64,000 nt of DNA. Source: Aphis gossypii. Taxonomy: Eukaryota > Arthropoda > Insecta > Hemiptera > Aphididae. Location: positions 13,268,001-13,332,000 of the forward strand of contig NC_065532.1 in the NCBI RefSeq assembly GCF_020184175.1, given 5' to 3'. Positions within the stretch are counted from its first letter, which is position 1. Each line of letters begins with the position of its first letter. Under the pieces are notes generated by a model. It ran no database searches and had not been told where the DNA came from. It saw only the letters and a list, made by a program, of their open reading frames with translations. The translations under genes were made by a program, and so were the position numbers. Shown one piece after another: positions 26,777-39,668 of this stretch.

Positions 26777-27404
26777 CAGGGTGATTCTTTTATCAAACAA
26801 CACTCATTAGTTCCAAAAGTATTCATGTTTTTGAAAATATTTTTTTACATAGTTTCAAATTGTTAAAAAAACAACATTTTTATAAAAAAAATTATATTTT
26901 TTATCCTTATAATATTTTAAGTTTTTTACTTTTTTGAATGACAACATAGATTTTTAATTTCATATTCCAAAGCAGAATAATTTTTTGAGTATTTTGATAC
27001 ATAAAAATCGAATTTAGGGTGAGTAGTCTATGAGTTATACTTATTCAAAGTTTAGACAAGCGGAGTAGTGGACAAACATTTTGCGGGGTAACCCCGTACC
27101 ACTCCACTCCGCGCAGCTAAACTTTAATTACGTATAACTCATAAACTACTCGCCCTAAATTCGATTTTTATGTATCGAATTACTCAGAAAATTATTCTGC
27201 TTTGGAATATGAAATTAAAAATCTATGTTGTCATTCAAAAAAGTAAAAAACTTAAAAAATTATAAGGATAAAAAATATTTAAAAATATAATTTTTTTATA
27301 AAAACATTGTTTTTTTAACAATTAGAAACTATGTAAAAAAATATTTTCAAAAACATGAATACTTATGGAAATAATGAGTGTTATTTGATAAAAAAATCAC
27401 CCTG
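26777..27404. mobile_element. Foldback element: 628-bp near-perfect palindrome
   Basis: The element starts CAGGGTGATTCTTTTATC (26777) and ends GATAAAAAAATCACCCTG (27404), with TATATA immediately outside on both sides (26771-26776 and 27405-27410). The two halves are inverted copies of each other along nearly their whole length: for example AAGCAGAATAATTTTTTGAG on the left answers a matching text near 27185-27205, and GCGGAGTAGTGG (27061-27072) answers CCACTCCACTCCGC (about 27102-27115). The axis is near 27088, at GGGGTAACCCC. There is no coding frame. If transcribed it would fold into a hairpin with arms of about 300 bp. Confidence 0.82.
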
Positions 27405-29280
27405 TATATAATTTATTATTGACGCATGTTGTGATACTATAAAGCTGACGTCGAAGCACAGCTCTTATAAATTATATTATGCAGTATTATAAACATATTA
27501 TATCCATATTTTCCATAACTATAGTTACGAGTGTAGATACCAGCTAATGTGGTGGAAATCTCACGTCTAGAATGTTAATAACTATTATATGTATATTGCC
27601 ATTGAGAACACTGCACAAAACATAAACGAGTATAATGTACAGTGTATTAATTCGACAGTAGACATCACTTAGGGCTTTTTAGTCAAGAGAAGTTGTAAAT
27701 AAGTAGATACCAAAATATTGTTATCTAAATAACATAAAATATGATTTGAGAGAAAAAAACAATCGTGCTGTTGTGTAAACTATTACATATTTATTTCTGC
27801 TAGATATCGTTTAGAAAATGTCTTAAAACATTCGAAAAATATTGCCATTTCCAAACGCTAACCTACAAGAACCTAAATATTATAAAAATCTAATTGCCGA
27901 TCTACGCAATGACATTCCATCGATGAGTGTGGGGGGGGGGAGCCAGAGAGGGGCTAATTTGGACTCTTAAACTAGCCACTGAAATATCCTCAGCGGGTAA
28001 CGTATCGCCTACAGTGGATTGTGAGTGTATTCACAGTTTGTATTTGCATAGTACACGTCATATTTACACGGTGAAAAACTCAAAAACGAAACGGTAGCGA
28101 ATACGACAATAACATTATATATATTTATAGATAACACACGTAGTCAGCTATATTATGAAGTATTTTAAACCACCCCGCTGCTCAGTTGTAGAGGTATATA
28201 CTTAAAATATTACTGTTCAATTGGGTCGAGAGTCGTCGCCGTACGTAATCGTCTGTATAGTCTTGTTCCGCGGTAGTTACGATTTACGAGCATGTTCGTA
28301 AAGCCGATTAGAAAATATAATAATAATTAAGCGCCACGAATTCTGGCTCTGTAATATGATGGGGTATTATTGGATTATGCTTACTCTCGCACGCGCATCA
28401 CTTGTACCTTATTCATTTCGTCCAATTGTTCTTTTTTTCTTAATATTATTGTTCTATTGATCACCTCTTATTTGATATGACATATTATACTCACTGCATA
28501 CATCGTGATTCTTTTGTCCAGAAAAAACATTGACACAAATAAGGTCGAAGGAGAGTCAACCAAAACTCTGCCGCTGAAGCCTTTCATCCGCTCTCCGTCT
28601 CAACAAATCGGTGAACCGCTCATTCATACAATATCTTGAAAAAACATTTTTTTTTTTTTTTTTTTAATTTAAAATTTGTCATCTATAATCGTTAGTATTT
28701 CTTTTGAAAATGTAAAAAAAATTCTAATTCTTTAAATACGTTTCTTAATATATTGCACCGTTTTGAATTAATGAATCGCCATAATACATATGTATTGTAT
28801 ACGTATATAATATTATATATTATAATATGTAGATTTATCGCATAGTGTAATGCAAACTTAGTCAAATACAAAATGAGCATGGGTGATGCGCATTATGCGT
28901 GAAGAATATTAATGATTTATTCGAATAATAAATTAGTTCACCGGTGTCTGTCGATTTTCTTTTCAGCATAATATTTAACAGGCGTACAGCTGGTCATAAG
29001 TCTTAAAGTTTAATTGCGTTGATATCTCACACTTTTCAATTTATTGCATGTATAATATTTCCAAAGGAAATTATTATTTTATTTTTTATATTTGAAAAAT
29101 AATAACCAAAAAATCATAACATGTCTTATAAGTTATATTTCTACTTTCATATATATATTTATACAATATATGATGTATACGAGTAGTATATACGTATGTA
29201 CTTATTTTATAATATATTATGTATTTATATATGAATACTAAAATAGTCGTACTACCACTAATAATAAAAAAAATATATAT
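27405..29280. other. Spacer with CpG-richer segment
   Basis: 28220-28620 is GC-richer (GGGTCGAGAGTCGTCGCCGT near 28222, CTCTCGCACGCGCATCAC near 28383, CTGAAGCCTTTCATCCGCTC near 28572). No open frame is supported. Confidence 0.4.
27925..27982. repeat. G-run and GCCACTG end, possible hAT remnant
   Basis: A run of ten G followed about 45 bp later by CTAGCCACTG recalls the right ends of aphid hAT MITEs. There is no left partner and no duplication. Confidence 0.22.
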
Positions 29281-29300
29281 TCTTGACGTTAACTTGGGTA

Positions 29301-29339
29301 CGCGCCACTATTTTGGTGGACCACCTGCAGTTTGGCGCG
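29301..29339. promoter_or_regulatory. Concentric palindrome with E2F-like site
   Basis: The outer arms CGCGCCA (29301-29307) and TGGCGCG (29333-29339) and the inner palindrome GGTGGACCACC (29315-29325) share exactly the same centre (29320). The 7-base spacers between them are not complementary. The right arm sits in TTTGGCGCG, a good match to the E2F consensus. It is a GC-rich island of about 60 bp in AT-rich DNA, so a protein-bound regulatory element is plausible. A transposon relic is the alternative. Confidence 0.4.
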
Positions 29340-29344
29340 GGTGT

Positions 29345-32300
29345 GTTAGAACATTACATCCGAAAGCAATTATAATTGAATTATAATAATAATGGTTTAG
29401 GGCAAAGTTGTTTGAAAAGTTTTTTTCAGTTATTCAAGATAAAAAAATGTATAAAACTTGCAAATAATATTTTTTTACATTCTTATAGTAGTTAGCGTAG
29501 CGGGACGTAAAGTCCATTGATTTACAATGAGGTATTTTTTTTTTTTTTTTAGTTTTAGTTTTGTAAATACTTATTTTTTAGTATGAGTACCCCAATAGTG
29601 TCTATGTAAGCCCTTCCGTACAGAAATATAACTCAAATGGTACTTTAAAGAGGTCAATTTCAGATTAAATCAAAAACAACAAACATATTAAACTCGCATA
29701 AAAAATGTGTATTCAGTGATTCAGTATCAAATCCCAATTCAAATATTATAATATAGCGACAATAAATAATATATTAATCGTCTTTATTTGGTTGACACTA
29801 CGACACTAGATGCTAAAATAAAAATATAACATTTATCACAAAATTATGAACTCAAACAGTTAGTTGACAGTTTGTCATTAAATATTTATCACAAATACGA
29901 CATTAAAATAATTGATATATAAATATGCAATTTAGATGAAACTAAGTATTTTTAAGTAATATTAAATATTAATTATCCATTTATATTTTATATCGGTAAG
30001 TAAAATTAAAAAACTTTGAAAATATGTTAAAATTAGTCTTGTGATATTTGTATCTAATATTTATTTAAATTAATAGTGTTATACTGTTATGACTATGTAA
30101 GGGTGACTCTGTCCCCATACCTTATTTTCGTATACAAAAATATCAAGATTATAGACCTCCCCTTTAACATAAATCTCTGTTACGCCTATAGTTTTGCAAT
30201 TGAAAATGAAATATAGTTTCCTTATCATTTAATTTGTTATCGATTGATTTAGTGTCTATACGATTTGGAAAAAAAAATATGAAATATGAATATATAGTTT
30301 TTTAGATGATGACTGGCTTGTAGAAACTGTTCAATTGCGTTTAGATAATAATAAAATATAATATAATATAATATACTCGTAATAATAGTTCAAACATAAA
30401 TACAATTTCATAAAATTATCATTTTCATCTTAGTATAATAAATTCAATTTATTTTACTTTATTTATAAAAATACAATAATTAATAAATAACAGTATTTTG
30501 GAATGAGATAAAAACTATTTATAATAATAATTATTTTCGCACTTTAAATAGGACGTGTAAAGGAACATGTGTTATTCTCAAGATTATATAATATTCTTTA
30601 AAATCGTGATTGTTATATACTTTATTGATCATAAATTCATAAACGGTAATTGGGTTTTCGATTTACAGAGATTCGAGAACGACTTTCAATAATAGCTTTT
30701 TTGAATAATATATTTTATATCTTCAATAAAATTTCACGTATCATTTGTTTGCCGAACAAAATAAACACATATTATACGAGAATTGTGAGAGGGTGGAAAG
30801 TCGGGAAAGAAGACTTATTTGCTGAAAAACAAAAAGGAAATCCGCTGCATAGTACCATATATTATATAGTTTATTAATAAACATCTACAAGGAAGCTCTA
30901 CCGGCTGATATAACATATTATTGTTATAGTTTGTTCAAGAATATAACTAAAGATCGAGCATCCGAGCACATGATATTGTAATAAACAAACGTATAATAAT
31001 AATGAAATTTAAACGAAATCTTATTTTTTGCACTTTATATTCATAATTTACAAGTATGTGTCATCGTTATTTTTCGCAGTGAAAATATTAAATATTATCA
31101 CCTGTATAACATAATATTCGAGTGATGAAAAAAATAAATACCATTATGTTTATTGAATTTTGTTTTTTATTTCTTTACCGACAATCCATAGCGGTCTTAC
31201 AGTCACGGGATTTCTTGGGATTTACCGGACCGCAATAGGTATATTTGCAAACTTAACATGGTTCAACGACATTGATAACATTTTATATCAACAACGTTTA
31301 TACCTATATCGACTATTATAAGTTAATATCAAACTTCCGAAGACAGTACATTTAGAAAACACGTGTCATTTTTTTCAAGTTTACGACGTTTTACACTGCA
31401 GTAACTTACAAGTCGATTAATATTGTGTTTTTCATGACGTACCTATATATTTTCATGTATAATGTAATATCAATCAAAGATTTTTTTTTATACAACGCAT
31501 TACAAGTTTCTATTGTATAGTTGATATCTCGATCGGAGGTCATTGTCACACACTGTTTTATATTAATTCTAGTACAATTATCGTAGCTGATGTGTTTGCA
31601 TTTGAACTTTTAATGATATAGTAGTTGTCAACTAAAACGTTGCTTATAATTTTCTGTAACACGATTACAAATTATATTTACTGTTTTCCATAATTTAATT
31701 ACGATAATAATATGATTTACGTCTTGTATTTTGATACTTTCAATTACATGGTATTCCTGTTCGATGACAAGTGAATTATAACGAAATTAGATTTTACTGT
31801 TTTGCATTCGTCAAATCTATATGATACGTAAGTTATTATTTGACACCCGTGTCAATTAATCAGGACGAAAAATGTTTGCCAGAAATGATCTGTGAAACCG
31901 TTATAAGCAGTTTAAACAGTTAACGTATATAGAGAAACTAAAAGTCAAACAATCGGTCGGAAGGAATCAGAGCTACGGAATACGAATAACACAATCGCAA
32001 GTTTCTGTTAATTAACATTACGCGTAAGCTAATAATGTTTGTAAAACGATTTTAATAGGCCACCCTCCAATAATCCTCATCATTATTATTGTTATAACTT
32101 ATAGTTATTAAAATAAATGTTGCGGAAATATTATTATAATCATGTTACTCCGTAAAATCCTACAGCATGTAAAATATACACATAAGCGTACGTTAAGTGT
32201 AGCTGCCACATTCTGGGCGTGAACCATTCTACGTATAGTTCTACGTGGTTTTCTTTTGTTGTTGTGATAATATTTTAATTTACTAATGCACAATAAAAAC

Positions 32301-35300
32301 CATGCATTTATATCATGTATGCATTTTTTACGGATAAAAACTGCAGTAGAAATCTACTAAAAACAGAATAAGAAACATTTTTTTCTCTACAAATATTGAA
32401 AAATTTTAAAAAATAAATAATTTTTGAATATTTTAATGTAATTACATTGTCCACTTTTTCAAACTCATTACCTCACCACAAAATTTTTTTATAAAATTCA
32501 AAAATATTTTTTATCCTACAGAAAATAATACATAATACCTCCTAATATTGTACATGAAAAAAGAAATATATATTTTATTTAATCGAAATTATGCTATTTA
32601 TTCTTATAAAATTGAATAACTAGTATGATAATAATAAATAATAAAATAATAAAATAGTATATTTTAATCATAGAAAATCCATAATATTTCTAGAGATATT
32701 CCATGACTTGTAAAATAATCGACTTGCACAGAGTTATTTGAAGACGAGATAATTTTGTATCGGTACATTCATCAATATTTCACGGGTTATCCACTACATT
32801 TAACTAAACTTTAAATACGTTGGCTCACGATAAGAAAAAAAATCACACAAAACATTTACCATATTGGCATATTCTACTATAATATACACGGGCCATCATG
32901 CATCGTATTCGATAATGCACGCATCGCTGACACTTTATAACCTTGACGGTCGACCCTAAAAAAAAATCCTATACTTCATAATGTATTATTTTATGTAAAA
33001 CGTGTTATTAAACTTTTCACCTTATAACAGACTAAAGTGTTATTGGCTGTTCTGTGAAATATATTTGATTAAAAATAAAATATAATAAAACGTTTCGGAA
33101 AACTAAATGGCTGGTATAATTGACGTGTATTTAAAAAAAAGAACTTTCCTTCAAAGTGTGCACCAGGGAGTGGATAGATTTTTTTTAATCAAAATAAATG
33201 TTCGAGAAATAAACTGTTTTTTTTTTTTTTTTTAAAGATCTATTTTATTTTATTTTATTTTTTTTTTTATACGGTGATTGTTTATTATTTTATATTTTAA
33301 ATTTTGTAAATTGTTTCCTGCAACTAACTACTAATAACTGAATCACATTTTTAATCACAATTTTTTGCTAATTTTTAGTATTAATTTGTTTATAAGTGTG
33401 TAACTCAATTTTGTAAAAAGTATTAACGTTTATTTGAATTTTTTTTCCTAATTTGGAGTCATTATAAAACTTTTTAAAAGTATACATTTTATTAATAACG
33501 ACGCTATTATAGATAACTTTATTAAAACTTATACCCACACAAACCAATCCAATGAGTTTAGAAATATTTTAGAACAGTCAAGTAAAACATTTTTGACCAA
33601 ACGTTATTTGAATTCACCATCTATGCGCGGGTTGAGCTGCAGAATGTCACTATTATCAAATCGTGAAGTATTGCATATAGATAATGTATAATGATATTAC
33701 TTTTTAATTATGTATCACCTTTTAATAATTTTGAATATTGACGAATTTAATTCTGAATAGTAAATTATTTCACTAAGTGATATACAAATTTAATTAGTTT
33801 TTACTTTACCGTATAGGTTTAGCCGTTTAAGTTTACGTAACTATTTTAAAAACAACATTTAATTTCAACATTTTGTTTTAATATTTTAGACGTTATAGTA
33901 AATACTAGATAAATACACGGTAAATAAGTATATTATTATTATGAACCCAAATGTAGGTGGATACCAGTAATATATTTAGAGCACTCGTATCTGTGCGTAT
34001 TATTATTAATATTATTCATTGTGTTTCTTCACGACAAATATACCTTTTTACCTCTTGTGCCATCTTATTTCCCTTCGGCCGTATACCTTTCTAATCACAT
34101 CACATCTATCCATATCACTTTCCATTACCTCGAGACATTTTTTTTTCATGGATCGATTTCGTGGTTCATGGTTTAGTCGCTTTTGTGGCTTGAGCCTCAG
34201 AATACGTTTTTTCTTAATGTCCGACGATTTATTTTTAGATACGAGATACGATGTTTATATCACATAACTCATACATCGACACATCGTATTTGGCCATTTG
34301 GGGGGTCTGTAATGATTTTCTTGGAAATTTTTACATTGTAAACTATCAAATATTTTTAATCAGATAAGTAACAACAACAATTATTTATTTATTTTGTATA
34401 TAATATGGTATGTAAGTACCGTATATAAAAATATATATAATATAATATGTATATAAACATATAAATTTAAATTTTTACAAAAATTGTAATAAGTAATAAC
34501 CGTAATACAGTGAAAAAAATATAAAAATTTATTTGTACATTAATAATAATTATTACAAATTTTATGAATTCAACTTATTTATTAATTTTAGTAGCGTCTA
34601 TTTGAAAATTATTTATATTTTATAAGTAATATGAAATGTACATTTATCAAATAACTATTCCCTAACCACTTCATTATATTTTAATTTAATAGTTCTGTTT
34701 TTTTTTTTTTTTTTTTTTTTAGTACCTTGTATATTACTGTTTCTGTGAATTTAATTTTCCTGACTGTTTTCGCGACTTTGTAATTTGTAATGCATTGTCA
34801 CTATTTCTGTTTCTGTGTTGTAGTTAATGTACTTTTTTTATTCTTCTAACAGATCTGTATAATTTATTATGCAGACGATCTGAATGTAATTTATCATCTT
34901 CTCACTATATTGTTATTATCAGATAAGTTCTTGAAACATTTTATATTATTTTAAATTTATTTAGTTCAAAAATTTACTTTAAATTCAAACTCAAATCTAA
35001 AATCTTTGTCTTCCTAAATATAACTTTAACAGTTTGATAAGAATAATTCTTTATTCTATGTTGTATTCATAATTTATACAATGTATATAGTATAAAGGTA
35101 TTTATAATAATACAGTTTTAATTGATAATACAACAGATACATCAGTAGATAGTATTTTTAATTTTTTATCATATACTATTATTTCTTATACAAACGAAAA
35201 CAAAATATAATAACTATAAGTTATAATGTATTTAGTATGGTGTATATAAATTGTATGAAACAAATGCTATTCAAGTAAGGCATAATATTAATTGTTCACA

Positions 35301-38060
35301 TGATTTTTACCAGTTTATTGAGAATATAACATATTATAAACGAAATTATTTTTCATAAATAGTCGCGATATAATTGTCAATATAATTTATTTAATCAGAG
35401 GAGCAATTATCCGCGTTCAGGACGACGACGATAAACCAAATTTCACATGTACCTACCTTCTACGTCAAAATCGTACTTTTCAAACTCACCTACTCGACAT
35501 TTCAACAGTGATCCATTTTTTAAACAGATTACTTACAACAATGTTAAATGAAATTGAATAGGATAATATAGAAAGTAAAATACGAATACGGTGCAGGACA
35601 TTATTATAAGGTCTCCAATTACTGCCGGACTTCCTTTGAATCATTATTTTTCTCCCTTCGGTCAAATAAACACCACGGTCTGAGTATCGTACTTCAAAAT
35701 CCTTTTTTTTTTATATAGATCGCAGGTCTGACAACCCTGCAATACACAATGTCCCATCCATTTTTCGTATCCATACATAGTATGATATCATATTGTATCT
35801 ACACATAATAATAAATAACAACGACGACAATGACTTATAAATAAAGCATCGGAACAATGCAAATTTCAAACAAATCAAATAACCATGACGACCTTACCGC
35901 CAGTTATACAAAATATATAGGTACTATAATAATAATATATTAGGGTTCGTAGATGCCTCTCAACATTTTATGAATTTTTTATTACAACTACTAACATATC
36001 GGCCAAACAAGAGAAAAGGGTGAAATATTCTTATGTTATGTGTAAAAAAGAGACTGAAAATAGTTGCATAAAATATATAATAGCCAGTAGAACTTATAAC
36101 GATACTACGTTATTTTAAATAGAAAATGAAATAAACGAAATTTATTAAATTCTATATCTAATATAGTTAAATGAAAAATGAGGCTAGGTATTCAATATGT
36201 TTGCATAGGTAATAAGGAAATTTATATTTTTTTCCCCCGTAATTTTATTTAACCGTATTGTTAAATATTCGAAGACACCGTAAATAAGTAAACATTATTG
36301 TTTGTAAAAATATATTTTAAACACAATTATGCACATATACATAGTATGCTCGTGCGTTTATCTGCGCCCACACCTTGTTGTATAGTCGAATTCATTTTGG
36401 GTATTAACATTCCAGTAGACACGCTGTTGTAAAACTAAAACACTATTGTAATTTTATTTTGTTTTACTTATATTTAACTGTTATCTTATCGACGGTTATG
36501 GGTATTTCCCGAAAATGTTATTATTTCGTTTTAGACTATTTTTGAGGTGTTTTATGAATTTAAGTAAAAACAATTTTGTAAACGTATTAACTTTACTTCA
36601 TTATTTACACTGCCCGTATTAATATTATGTACTTGTATTAGTAAATTCAGGTATAAAAAACAATAAATATTATAATATTTAGTAAATGTACGATAATTAT
36701 AACATTTTGGGACTGTTGTAAAATTAACAAAGCGTGACTACTCTTTTAGTAAATAATAGCATACCCGCTGGAAGGTTAATACAATTTCGGTACATAACTA
36801 CTAAATTAAACGCCTGAATGTAAATTTTATCTTAATTTTTGTTTATATTGTAAGTAGAAATAAAAATTAAAACAATACCATTAAATGTAAAAAATCTTTG
36901 AGTTTTTACGAATCTACAATACGTAGTTAGTTAAGTAGAGTATAACACTATTCAGGCGTTCCTTGGACATACTTAGGTGAACAATTTAACACAACGTAAA
37001 ATAATGTAGGTACATCAAAGCCTTTTGACTTTTGACGCTTTATGGTTTGAAATGCATAAATATAAGGCTCGTGAGTAGGTTATACAAATTACAGCGAGTC
37101 ATTAACACGAAAAGAAAAAAAGTAATATTACAGAATATTATATTCTCAAACTCAATCAATACATGATACAATGTATGTTTGAAGTGGTATGTCACGTGCA
37201 GTGTAAAAAAGGTTAAAGATTGTTTTTATGTTATTGTGTGAGAATAATCGTTTTCAAACAAAGGTTGTAAATGAGCAAAACTTTATACTAAAAAACCAAC
37301 ATTCTTCGTATGAAGACATTGTAGTGCTGTAGGTGTAGTTAGAACTTGGAAAAGATATTTATAAGTGCCATTTATCGGGTTTATCGGGTATTATACTATA
37401 TATTTAAAGCATGGACTACTTTTTAGACGATTATCATAATATGAAATATTCTACGATACTATCGAATATTTGAACAATATGTTGTTTGAAATTTGATTTT
37501 TATATACAATATATAGTTTTTTATTAAGGTTTATATTCATTCGCTTTTTATAAAATATAAATCATTTTAGTAATCTATTAATTTTTTACATTTATTTGTA
37601 ACAATTTATTTTATTTCCAAATATATAATTTATCTATACTTTATAGAACCTCATAAACTCCTATAGTAATTGCGGTACTAATTATACACAAATCACAAGC
37701 TATTATAATTTAAAATATTTTTAAAAAATCAACATTGGGTTTTAAGATGTTTTATAGTTAGGACAGTAAATTAGCAACGCAAATTAGGTCGATTACCTAT
37801 GAATATCCAATATTAACTACTGCCATACTACTCGCTAAATTTTTATTCTCGTGGGTGAATTTTTAAAAATGTATTAATGATCAAAACACGCATTAAACGT
37901 TCCTAAAAAGCTATTTTATTAACTTTGCTCAGAAATAAATATAAATATTGTTTTTATAACACATAATAAAAAAGTTCCACAGCAATAGTGTTGAGGCATA
38001 CGATTTAACGATAAACAACCTGACGATCAAAATATTATACATGTTCCAAGGACATACACA
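29345..38060. other. AT-rich spacer, nearly 9 kb
   Basis: I see no exon, RNA gene or bounded transposon here. Isolated features are T runs (29530, 33215, 34700) and short GC-richer lines near 35410 and 35630. The distance without genes fits an intron or intergenic desert. Confidence 0.55.
34700..34721. repeat. Poly(T) run, about 22 bases
   Basis: A T run after GTTCTG. The - strand DNA beyond it shows no retroelement frame. Confidence 0.85.
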
Positions 38061-38452
38061 TCATATTATTATTGTGTACATTTCTATATCATATGAGGAT
38101 AGTGCGACTGAACCATGATGAATGGGAGAAAAGCGTTATCGGAATGCCAATACATAAATTTGTCGGTCGGCAATTTTATTCCTGTGGCGTTTCCGAAAAC
38201 CGACGACGAGATTGTACTTGGACTTATAATAAATATCCTTTCTTTGCGGCGTCTCTCTACACTCCTCTCTCCTTTTCTCTACTTTATTTAAAGCACATAG
38301 CTTCGGGCCTCGTCTAGATTACGTTTCGCGCCATTCGCCCGTGTACAGGAAGGAAAGTTACTACTTTTCTCTATTTTTGTTCTCTTTCCGTTTCCTTCGA
38401 TCGACCTTCTGATTTCGTGAGCTTGTATTTATATATACATCGTATATTGCAG

Positions 38453-38577
38453 CTCAAATCGGCCCGTCCTCTTTCTTCCGCCATAAGAACGTTGCTCGAG
38501 GCGTATTTATCTCCTACGGAGACTCGCCACTGTCGACGCCGATGCTATTGCGAGGACTTTCTTGTGCGTACTTATAG
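38453..38577 (+). other. Possible exon, coding status unknown
   Basis: A segment of higher GC content follows TATATTGCAG (acceptor AG 38451-38452) and ends at TATAG|GTATAT (donor GT 38578-38579). One frame is open across it and beyond (38417-38782), but the frame has no ATG at its start, and the peptide (rich in R, C, L and S) resembles no family I know. It could be an exon of a coding or non-coding transcript, or simply a GC-richer patch where stops are rarer. The neighbouring 38080-38450 is rich in C/T runs and CpG. Confidence 0.2.
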
Positions 38578-39386
38578 GTATATTTGTGCGAAATGTACTG
38601 GGCCTATATTTTATCACTCGGACGTCGTTAAATATTTGTTTATATCAGTTAATAACAGCTCAATAAATGCAGTCGACTTTAGGATGTTTATGTATTTTAT
38701 GTACAGTAGTGTAAACTGTTGTTATCGTGCGGGGTCTTTGGTGGTAGAACAATTTAAAGTACAACGTATGTGTATACTCTGAATACTCTGAAAGTGTGTT
38801 TCGTTTTCTTCATTGTAGGCGTAGTAAATCTTAAACTTTATAGCTATATCCAACCATGTTTTAACTTTTATCAAAAAGCAATGCGTATATAATATAGGTG
38901 CGTATGTGAGTGTCAGAGGATCTTGCAAGCAATTTGTTCGCTCAAAAAATAAAACAAATAATTTTTTTATTTGTATAGGGTTTCCATTAGTTATAATAAT
39001 TTTCGACTTGTGTTTTATATTATTTGGTCAAAATCATCAAAATTAATGTGTCAAAAATATATGTATTCTACAGATGGCGGAATTTAAGACAAAGTAAATC
39101 TACTGGTATTTAATTTGTCACGGGCCATATCAAACAGGATTAACTATAATTAATAATAATAATATATTAAATCAAAGGCTTGAAACAAGTGATCCTTATG
39201 AAAATCCTTAGTTTTCGACATAGTTTCATTAATAAATTTTGTAGTGTCATAGGCTATTTTTATTGCTTACTTTTTATTTTTCAAAACGTAAATGTTGAAT
39301 ATATAACTGCTGTCTCACAAAAAACTATTATTATTTTGATAAAATATAAAATACAGATATAAAATTATATTCGATCACATCTGGGA

Positions 39387-39610
39387 AACTATTTTATTTT
39401 TTGTAACCAACGGCAACAATATAAAAATAAAATAATGATAGTTTTTCGTTAAAGTCAACTATATTCAACATTTATTTGTTGAAAAGTAAAAAGTGAACAA
39501 TAAAAAGTTGCCTATTACACCACTAACAATGTTGAATATAGTTGAATCAAGAAAAATATCATTATTTTATTTATATATTGTTGCCATTGGCCATAGAAAA
39601 TAAAATAGTT
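39387..39610. mobile_element. Palindromic MITE-like element, 224 bp
   Basis: The left arm starts AACTATTTTATTTT (39387-39400) and the right arm ends AAAATAAAATAGTT (39597-39610). Further matched arm blocks are GGCAACAATATA (39412-39423) with TATATTGTTGCC (39573-39584), and TCAACTATATTCAACA (39455-39470) with TGTTGAATATAGTTGA (39530-39545). The arms are about 80 bp with a loop of about 60 bp. No target duplication is obvious. Related fragments lie at 3300-3400 and 41790-41850. Confidence 0.68.
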
Positions 39611-39668
39611 ATTACAATTGAATAAAATTGTATACATTTATTTTATATTTGGTCAAAACAACCATAAG
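39611..39668 (-). repeat. Flank shared with 3298-3345
   Basis: ATTACAATTGAATA then TTTTATATTTGGTCAAAACA is the reverse complement of the text near 3302-3352. The true repeat unit is therefore longer than the palindrome and probably ends near GTTTTGACCAAATATAAAAT. Confidence 0.42.
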
